This document shows positions 58,571 to 64,000 of a stretch of DNA of 64,000 nt, piece after piece. The position numbers were made by a program, and so were the translations under genes. Location: positions 1-64,000 of the forward strand of contig NZ_JACIDT010000005.1 in the NCBI RefSeq assembly GCF_014196495.1, in the 5' to 3' direction. Numbering within the stretch: position 1 is the first letter of the stretch; the number at the start of each line of letters is the position of its first letter. Under the pieces are notes generated by a model. The model saw only the letters and a program-made list of their open reading frames with translations. It did no database searches and had not been told where the DNA came from. The DNA comes from Sphingobium jiangsuense. GTDB lineage: Bacteria; Pseudomonadota; Alphaproteobacteria; Sphingomonadales; Sphingomonadaceae.

Positions 58571-59236
58571 ATGGCGAAGACGCGTAAGGACATGACCAGT
58601 GCGGGCCCGGCGGCCGACGCGGATTCGCGGCAGGCCATATTGGAGGCCGCCGCGCGGATCATGGCGACGAAGGGCTTTTCGGGCACGTCCATATCCATGA
58701 TCTGCAAGGCGGCGGGCTGCCCGGCCAGTTCCCTCTACTGGCACTTCACCAGCAAGGAGAATCTCTTCGCGGAGGTGGTCCATTGGAAGGCGGGCTATTT
58801 CTTCAAGCAGTTCCATCAGGGGCAGGATGCGGACGGAATATCCGAAAGCACGATCGACCAGATCGCCGAGCAGGTCGGGCGGTCGTTGCAGGACGATCCG
58901 CTTTTCCTGCGCTTCCTCCTGCTGCTCGGTCTGGAACGCAAGGACATGCCGGACGAGGTGCGCAAGGTCATCATAGAGGTGCGCAACTCCGCGCGCCTCT
59001 GGTGGCAGGCGATATTGGAGAAGCAGTTCGCCAATCGCGGCCCGACCGTCGCCCGCCTCGTGGCGGAGGAATATGCCGAGTTCGGCCGCTCGCTGATCGA
59101 CGGGGCGTTCTTCGCCTGGGATTTCGGCGACGGCCCCGATCTGCGCAAGGTGTTCCGGCAGCTGATGGTGCTGCTGGCGGCGCTCAACGAGAAGATCGGC
59201 AGGGAGGAAGCGGCAAGACCGGAGGACCGGACATGA
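58571..59236 (+). CDS. TetR family transcriptional regulator
   Basis: 221 residues from MAKTRKDMTS, 6 bp after GGGGA; an earlier in-frame ATG at 58499 overlaps the hydrolase stop and would add 24 residues. HTH SISMICKAAGCPASSLYWHF with the TetR signature LYWHFTSKENLF; the helical C-terminal domain binds ligand. It lies inside the catabolic operon. As the only TetR-type protein in the 47.8-64 kb part, it is the best candidate for binding the CTGTA-N8-TACAG palindromes (inference). Confidence 0.9.
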   Translation: MAKTRKDMTSAGPAADADSRQAILEAAARIMATKGFSGTSISMICKAAGCPASSLYWHFTSKENLFAEVVHWKAGYFFKQFHQGQDADGISESTIDQIAEQVGRSLQDDPLFLRFLLLLGLERKDMPDEVRKVIIEVRNSARLWWQAILEKQFANRGPTVARLVAEEYAEFGRSLIDGAFFAWDFGDGPDLRKVFRQLMVLLAALNEKIGREEAARPEDRT

Positions 59237-59282
59237 CGGGCCCGTCGCTGGCGGCGCGGCGTCCGGCCGGGGGTGGAACCGC

Positions 59283-60077
59283 ATGACGAAGGCGGCCACC
59301 GTCCGGACCCGAGCCGACAGGCTGCGGGCGGCGGCGCGGGCGCTGGCCGCCGCCGAGCGGGAGCGTCGCCCCATTCCTCCTATCACCCGTTCCATTCCCG
59401 ACCTGACCGAGGACGAGGCCTATGCCGTCGCCAGGATGAGGGGCGCGGAAACGGGCCGGGGATCGCTCGGCTACAAGCTGGGGTACACCAGCGCGGCCAT
59501 GCGCGCCCAGATGGGCATAGAGGAGCCCAATCATGGCGTGTTGCTGGAAGGCAGCGCCATTGCCGGGGACATGCCGGTGCCGCTGGACAGGCTGATCCAT
59601 CCGCTCGTCGAGCCGGAAATCACGGTCCTGATGGGGCGGGATCTCGGCGGTCCCGGCGTTGACGGAGACGAAGCGTGGGACGCCGTGGACATGGTGTTCC
59701 CGTCGCTGGAGATCGTCGACACGCGGTACGAAAGCTACAGCTTCGCCGCGCTCGACAATATCGCGGACAACAGCTCCGCCGCCTGTTTCGTGCTGGGGGA
59801 TGGCGTCCCGCGCCGGGAGGTAGCGGAACCGGGCGGCAGGGCCGTGCGGCTGGAGCGGGACGGGCAGTCCGTCGACCGGGGGTCGAGCAGCGATGCGATG
59901 GGCGGCCCCGCCCTGGCCCTCGCCTGGCTCGCCAACAGGCTCGCCCGGACGGGCTCCTGCCTCCGGGCCGGTCAGCTGGTGATGACCGGGGGATTGACCA
60001 GGGCCTATCCGGCGCGCGCCGGATCGCGGTTTTCCGCGTCGTTCGACGGGCTGGGTTCCGTCGCGGCGCAATTCTGA
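59283..60077 (+). CDS. 2-hydroxypenta-2,4-dienoate hydratase-like (FAH superfamily, MhpD/HsaE type)
   Basis: 264 residues. LGYKLGYTSAAMRAQMGIEE is the substrate-end motif of hydratase/decarboxylases, EPEITVLMGRDL and FPSLEIVDTRYESYSF carry the metal-binding acidic residues, and VMTGGLTRAYPARAGSRFSA is the conserved C-terminal segment. It would hydrate the dienoate released by C-C hydrolases to 4-hydroxy-2-oxo acid. It is the only such gene in the window, so it may serve both meta-cleavage routes. No aldolase or acetaldehyde dehydrogenase follows. Confidence 0.9.
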   Translation: MTKAATVRTRADRLRAAARALAAAERERRPIPPITRSIPDLTEDEAYAVARMRGAETGRGSLGYKLGYTSAAMRAQMGIEEPNHGVLLEGSAIAGDMPVPLDRLIHPLVEPEITVLMGRDLGGPGVDGDEAWDAVDMVFPSLEIVDTRYESYSFAALDNIADNSSAACFVLGDGVPRREVAEPGGRAVRLERDGQSVDRGSSSDAMGGPALALAWLANRLARTGSCLRAGQLVMTGGLTRAYPARAGSRFSASFDGLGSVAAQF

Positions 60078-60251
60078 GAAGAGGTCGGACATGGCGGACT
60101 TCACCCAGGAGCCTGGGCAGGCTCGATAATCAGCATGTGCCGCTGCGTGGCGGCATGCGCGCCGTCCCGCCCGGCAGGCTCGGCGGCACGATAACCGGAC
60201 ATCGGAAGGCGGCGGCGAGGCCGGACGCCTTCAAGGAGACAGGACGAGGAT
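60078..60251 (+). other. Short interval with a possible gene remnant
   Basis: An ATG at 60091 after GAAGAGG opens MADFTQEPGQAR then stops at 60127-60129; another frame continues (LDNQHVPLRGGMRAVPPG...) to near 60250. This looks like a deleted or frameshifted gene, or only a leader. No family recognised. AAGGAGACAGGACGAGG before 60252 is the ribosome site of the next gene. Confidence 0.3.
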
Positions 60252-62396
60252 ATGGGATACGTTATAGGCATTGATGTCGGCGGCACATTCACCGATGCCG
60301 TCGCGTTGCGACCCGATGGCAGCATGGTTTCGGCGAAAACGCCGTCGACCCCGCCGGATTACAGCCAGGGCGTGCTGAGCGCGATCGATCTGCTGGCGGC
60401 GGAGCTGGAGATGCCGGTTTCGCAGCTGCTGAACGAAACCGATCACATCGCCCACGGCACCACCTCCTCGCTCAATGCGCTGGTGATGGGGAAGGTGCCC
60501 AGCATCGGGTTCATCACCACCAGGGGCCATCGCGATTCCATCTTCATCATGAATGTGGAGGGGCGCTATCTCGGCCGGCCGCAGCATGAGTTGCAGGACA
60601 TCATGGGCCAGTCCAAGCCGCGCGGCCTTGTCGAACGCCGGCTGGCGCGGGAGGCGATCGAGCGGATCGACCGCGCGGGCAATGTGATCGTCCCGCTCAA
60701 CGAAGAGGATGCGCGGCAGGTCATTCGCGAGATCCTCGCCGAAGGCGTCAAGGCGATCGCGATTTCGCTGCTGTGGTCGTTCCGCAACCCCGTCCATGAG
60801 CAGCGCCTGCGCGAACTGGTGCATGAGCAGGACCCGACGGCGTTCGTCGCCCTTTCGTCCGAGGTCAGCCCCCGCATCCGCGAATTCGCGCGCCATTCGA
60901 CCACCGTGATGAGCACGCAGATCGGCCCCGGCCTCAAGCTCTATCTCGATGATCTGGAGGGCAGGCTGCGCGATCTGGGGTTGCGCGGCGCGCTGCTGGT
61001 GATGCAGAGCGCGGGGGGCGCCATCGCCGCGAGCGAGGCGGCGGCCTCCGCGATCACCACCATCGGCGGCGTGCTGACCGGCGGCGTGGTCGGCTGCGCC
61101 CAGCTCGCGAAGAAGCTGGGGCATGACAATGTGATCGCAACCGATGTCGGCGGCACGACCTTTCTTGCGGGCATCATCGCCGATGGCGAGCCGGTGCGCG
61201 CGGCGCAGACCATCGTCAACCAGCATCCGGTCAATGTGCCGACGCTGCGGGTCGATGCCATCGGTTCCGGGGGCGGCGCGATCGCCTGGCTGGATACCGG
61301 CGGCAACCTGCATGTCGGGCCACTCTCCGCGCAGGCGGCGCCCGGTCCCGCCTGCTATGGCGCGGGCGGCACGGAGCCGACCAACACGGACGCGAACCTG
61401 ATCCTCGGCATCCTGCCGGAAACGGGCCTGCTCGGCGGGCTGCGGCCGATCCGCAAGGATCTTGCCGCGGAGGCCATCCGCCGCCGCATCGCCGATCCGC
61501 TGGGCATGACCGTGGAGGAAGCCGCCGCCGCCATCTACGCGGTGCAGAATGCGCAGACGGGCGACCTGCTGCGCAAGATCGTGGTCGAAAGCGGTTATGA
61601 TCCTCGCAATTTCACCGTCTATGCCTTTGGCGGCGCGGGCCCTGCCCATTGCGCGGCCTATTCCGCCCATATCGGCGTCGCCAATGTGGTGGTGCCGCTG
61701 GGGCCGGTCGCCTCGGCCTTCTCGGCCTTCGGGCTGGCCTCGTCCGACATCGTCCTCATCCGCGAGCATTCGGATCCGATGACGGCCCCGTTCGATCCGG
61801 CCCGCGTGGAGGAGAATTTCGCGCGGCTGGAACGCGAGGTGATGGAGGCGATGAAGCGGCAGGGCATCCGCCTCAACCGCATCGTGCTCCATCGCGAAAT
61901 CGACATACGCTACGGCCTGCAGCTCGAAGAGGTGACGACCCCGCTGGCGGACGGGCCGGTCACGGCCGCGAGCCTCGAAGCCTGCGTCGAGGAGTTCGAG
62001 CAGCGCTATGCCCGCCTCTTCGGCGAGGGATCGGGTTTTGCCGGGGCGGGCATCCACGCCATCACCTTCCGCATCCGGGGCTTCGGCCTGCTCGAAACGC
62101 ATCCCGTGTTCGAACCGCTCGCGCGGGCGGTGTCGCCGGATCCGTCGGCGGCGCTGCTGGAAACCCGGCCCGTCTGTCTCACCGCCGGCAAGGGCTTCGT
62201 CGATACGCCGGTCTACGATTATCACGCGTTGCGCGCCGGGCACCGGATCACCGGGCCCGCGGTCATTCAGGTGCCGACGACATCGGTGGTCGTGCCCGAC
62301 GGCATGTACGGCGACATCGACGAGATCGGCGTTCTCAGCATCCAGACCAACAGCAATGTCACGCAGTTTCAGCCCAAGAGGAGTGTCGCAGGATGA
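60252..62396 (+). CDS. HyuA-like subunit (hydantoinase A / oxoprolinase / acetone carboxylase beta family)
   Basis: 714 residues. GIDVGGTFTDAV at about 6-17 is the phosphate-1 motif of the ATP-binding actin-like fold; TDVGGTTFLAGI and YAFGGAGPAHCAAY mark the second half. Members hydrolyse cyclic imides (hydantoin, 5-oxoproline) with ATP, or phosphorylate ketones before carboxylation (acetone, acetophenone). The stop overlaps the HyuB start as ATGA. Behind a ring-cleavage set, a role in activating a ketone or cyclic amide fragment is possible; the sequence does not choose. Confidence 0.88.
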   Translation: MGYVIGIDVGGTFTDAVALRPDGSMVSAKTPSTPPDYSQGVLSAIDLLAAELEMPVSQLLNETDHIAHGTTSSLNALVMGKVPSIGFITTRGHRDSIFIMNVEGRYLGRPQHELQDIMGQSKPRGLVERRLAREAIERIDRAGNVIVPLNEEDARQVIREILAEGVKAIAISLLWSFRNPVHEQRLRELVHEQDPTAFVALSSEVSPRIREFARHSTTVMSTQIGPGLKLYLDDLEGRLRDLGLRGALLVMQSAGGAIAASEAAASAITTIGGVLTGGVVGCAQLAKKLGHDNVIATDVGGTTFLAGIIADGEPVRAAQTIVNQHPVNVPTLRVDAIGSGGGAIAWLDTGGNLHVGPLSAQAAPGPACYGAGGTEPTNTDANLILGILPETGLLGGLRPIRKDLAAEAIRRRIADPLGMTVEEAAAAIYAVQNAQTGDLLRKIVVESGYDPRNFTVYAFGGAGPAHCAAYSAHIGVANVVVPLGPVASAFSAFGLASSDIVLIREHSDPMTAPFDPARVEENFARLEREVMEAMKRQGIRLNRIVLHREIDIRYGLQLEEVTTPLADGPVTAASLEACVEEFEQRYARLFGEGSGFAGAGIHAITFRIRGFGLLETHPVFEPLARAVSPDPSAALLETRPVCLTAGKGFVDTPVYDYHALRAGHRITGPAVIQVPTTSVVVPDGMYGDIDEIGVLSIQTNSNVTQFQPKRSVAG

Positions 62397-64000
62397 TCCC
62401 CGGTTCCGAAGCCTTTGTAACCCGTCCCGTCGACCCCGAGGCGCTGATCCGGTCGCTGCCCTCCAGGCTTCAGGTGCACACCGTCAGCCAGCAGGCGATC
62501 GACGATCTCGATCCCCTGACCTATGAGGTCGTGCGCCACCGCCTCTGGTCGGTGACGGATGAAATGGGCGAGACGCTCAAGCGCATGTCCGGCTCGCCCA
62601 TCGTGACCGATGCCAATGATTTCGACTTCACGATCAACGACGAGGCGGGGCAGCTCGTGCAGGTCGGCCTCTACAACACGATGCTGATCGGCGCGATCGA
62701 CCTCGCGCTGACATGGACGCTCCAGAACCGGGCGGTCAATCCGGGGATAGAGGAAGGCGACATGTTCCTGTGCAACGATCCGTGGGTCGGCGGCGGGCTG
62801 CACCAGAACGACACCGTGGTGTTCCAGCCGATCTTCCATGACGGCAAGCTGTTCGGCTGGACCAGCGCCGTTTGCCACGAGCCCGATCTGGGCGGAACGG
62901 CGATCGGCTCGGCGCCGATCGGCAATGTCGACGTGTTCTCGGAAGCCCTGCCGACGCCGCCTGTCAAGGTGATGCGCAAGGGCGAGCTTCAGCATGATAT
63001 CGTCGATGTGTGGGTCCGCCGCTCGCGCGTGCCGATGGTGGTGGGGCTGGACCTGCGCGCCAAGGTCGGCGCCAACACGATCGGCCGCCAGCGGCTGAAG
63101 GCGGTGATCGAGGAATATGGCCCTGATGTGGTCAAGGCCGTGATGAAGAAGATGATGAACGACGCCGAGCATCGGCTGCGTCACAAATTGCTCTCCGTCC
63201 CCGACGGCAAATGGACCGCGACCGGCTATCAGGACCAGGCTTTCGCGGGTGACCGGGCGACGCACAAGGTCGTCCTCGCGATGACCAAGACCGGCGACCG
63301 GCTGCTGTTCGACTTCACCGGCACGGACCCGCAGGCCGGGGTCATCAGCTGCACGCTGGGCGGCTGCCGGGGCGGCATCATGCTCGCCTTCCTGCCGATC
63401 CTGTGCGGCGACATTCCATGGTCCGCCAGCGGCCTGATGCGATGTTTCGACATCATCGCGCCGGAAGGCACGCTGGTGAACGCGACCTTCCCGGCGGCGA
63501 TCAACCGCGCGCCGCTGGGCACGGGCTGGATGATCGGCAATCTGGTCGCGCAATGCCTTTCGCAGATGCTGGAGCGGGATTTCAGGTTCCGCGACAATGT
63601 GCAGGCGAGCTGCTGCGGCACGTTCGACTTCGCCTGCGTCGCGGGCACCGACGAGCGGCCGAAGGAGCCTGTGCCCTTCCTCAACGTGGTGATGGAAACG
63701 GTGGCGGGCGGCTATGGCGCGCGGCCCGGCCGCGACGGGATCAATACCGGCGGCAGCTTCTGCATTCCGATGGGCCGCGTGCCCGATGCGGAGGTGACCG
63801 AGCTGCTCTATCCCCTTCTCGTCCTCTGGCGGCGCGAGGAACAGGATTCCGGCGGCGCGGGCAGGCAGCGCGGCGGCACGAGCTGCGCCGTCGCCATGAC
63901 CCCCCACGGCACGTCGCTGCCCGCCCATGTCATCATGTCCACATCGGGCAAGGCGACGGCGCAGAATCCCGGTCTTGCCGGGGGCTATCCCGGCAATCTG
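62393..64000 (+). CDS. HyuB-like subunit (hydantoinase B / acetone carboxylase alpha family), partial
   Basis: 536 codons are visible and the frame is open at the window end. Family motifs: DFDFTINDEAG, FLCNDPWVGGGLHQNDTVVF, AVCHEPDLGGTAIGSAP, and near the end GGAGRQRGGTSCAV. HyuB supplies the second active-site component paired with HyuA. Family members are usually 520-770 residues, so part of the C-terminus, and possibly a small third subunit of a carboxylase, lies beyond 64000. Translationally coupled to HyuA by ATGA. Confidence 0.9.
   Translation, partial: MIPGSEAFVTRPVDPEALIRSLPSRLQVHTVSQQAIDDLDPLTYEVVRHRLWSVTDEMGETLKRMSGSPIVTDANDFDFTINDEAGQLVQVGLYNTMLIGAIDLALTWTLQNRAVNPGIEEGDMFLCNDPWVGGGLHQNDTVVFQPIFHDGKLFGWTSAVCHEPDLGGTAIGSAPIGNVDVFSEALPTPPVKVMRKGELQHDIVDVWVRRSRVPMVVGLDLRAKVGANTIGRQRLKAVIEEYGPDVVKAVMKKMMNDAEHRLRHKLLSVPDGKWTATGYQDQAFAGDRATHKVVLAMTKTGDRLLFDFTGTDPQAGVISCTLGGCRGGIMLAFLPILCGDIPWSASGLMRCFDIIAPEGTLVNATFPAAINRAPLGTGWMIGNLVAQCLSQMLERDFRFRDNVQASCCGTFDFACVAGTDERPKEPVPFLNVVMETVAGGYGARPGRDGINTGGSFCIPMGRVPDAEVTELLYPLLVLWRREEQDSGGAGRQRGGTSCAVAMTPHGTSLPAHVIMSTSGKATAQNPGLAGGYPGNL

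Noticed and set aside
1..64000. CRISPR arrays, tRNA or rRNA genes, phage or integrase genes
   Set aside because: None seen on reading both strands; the only mobile DNA recognised is the IS6100 end.

Overview
GC-rich DNA with very dense coding, tightly overlapping (ATGA/TGATG) operons, seven SusC-less TonB-dependent receptors, lignin/aromatic-type oxygenases and the end of an IS6100 copy all point to a sphingomonad (Sphingobium, Novosphingobium, Sphingomonas or a close relative). No rRNA, tRNA or housekeeping gene is present. The window is an accessory catabolic region built almost entirely of uptake receptors, inner-membrane transporters, hydrolases, oxygenases and local regulators.

Layout. 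(1) 1-95: right end of IS6100, which has cut off the C-terminus of an acyl-CoA ligase (96-1319). (2) 1.3-13.4 kb, 'MarR module': alpha/beta hydrolase, MFS, CaiB-type CoA transferase, nitronate monooxygenase-like protein, second hydrolase, carotenoid/stilbene cleavage oxygenase, MarR regulator, TonB receptor, aldehyde dehydrogenase and SDR. Four copies of a palindrome, TTGAT-CA-ATCAA, sit in its four promoter regions. (3) 13.4-19.3 kb, 'TetR module': hydrolase, a Rieske oxygenase reduced to a remnant, exported metallo-beta-lactamase (MBL) hydrolase, TonB receptor and TetR, with a palindrome at the receptor promoter. (4) 19.3-30.5 kb, 'LysR-1 module': exported MBL hydrolase, SDR, flavoprotein hydroxylase, LysR, TonB receptor, Tat-exported amidohydrolase, hydrolase and lipoprotein amidohydrolase. 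CGATA-N9-TATCG boxes occur at its promoters. (5) 31.1-40.4 kb, 'LysR-2 module': TonB receptor, two aromatic-acid-type MFS carriers, MBL, flavoprotein monooxygenase, LysR and a SnoaL-like protein. Three copies of TACC-N5-GGTAACAAC mark its promoters. (6) 40.6-47.6 kb: TonB receptor, then a meta-cleavage set (group D flavin hydroxylase, LigA/LigB-type extradiol dioxygenase, C-C bond hydrolase) and LysR-3. (7) 47.8-64 kb: MFS, two TonB receptors, flavoprotein hydroxylase, vicinal-oxygen-chelate extradiol dioxygenase, Rieske oxygenase, C-C hydrolase, TetR, 2-hydroxypentadienoate hydratase-like protein, and a HyuA/HyuB pair that runs off the window. Copies of CTGTA-N8-TACAG mark two promoters and one intragenic site.

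How it works together (inference). Each module brings a substrate across the outer membrane with its own TonB receptor. Some modules trim it in the periplasm with exported MBL or amidohydrolase enzymes, move it inward by MFS, hydroxylate it with flavoprotein or Rieske enzymes, open the ring by two unrelated extradiol dioxygenases, and hydrolyse the product. The only pentadienoate hydratase-like gene (59283-60077) could serve both ring-cleavage routes. Substrates cannot be named from sequence. The most notable new observations are the module-specific operator sets, read directly from the intergenic DNA, and signs of decay (IS6100 truncation, Rieske remnant).
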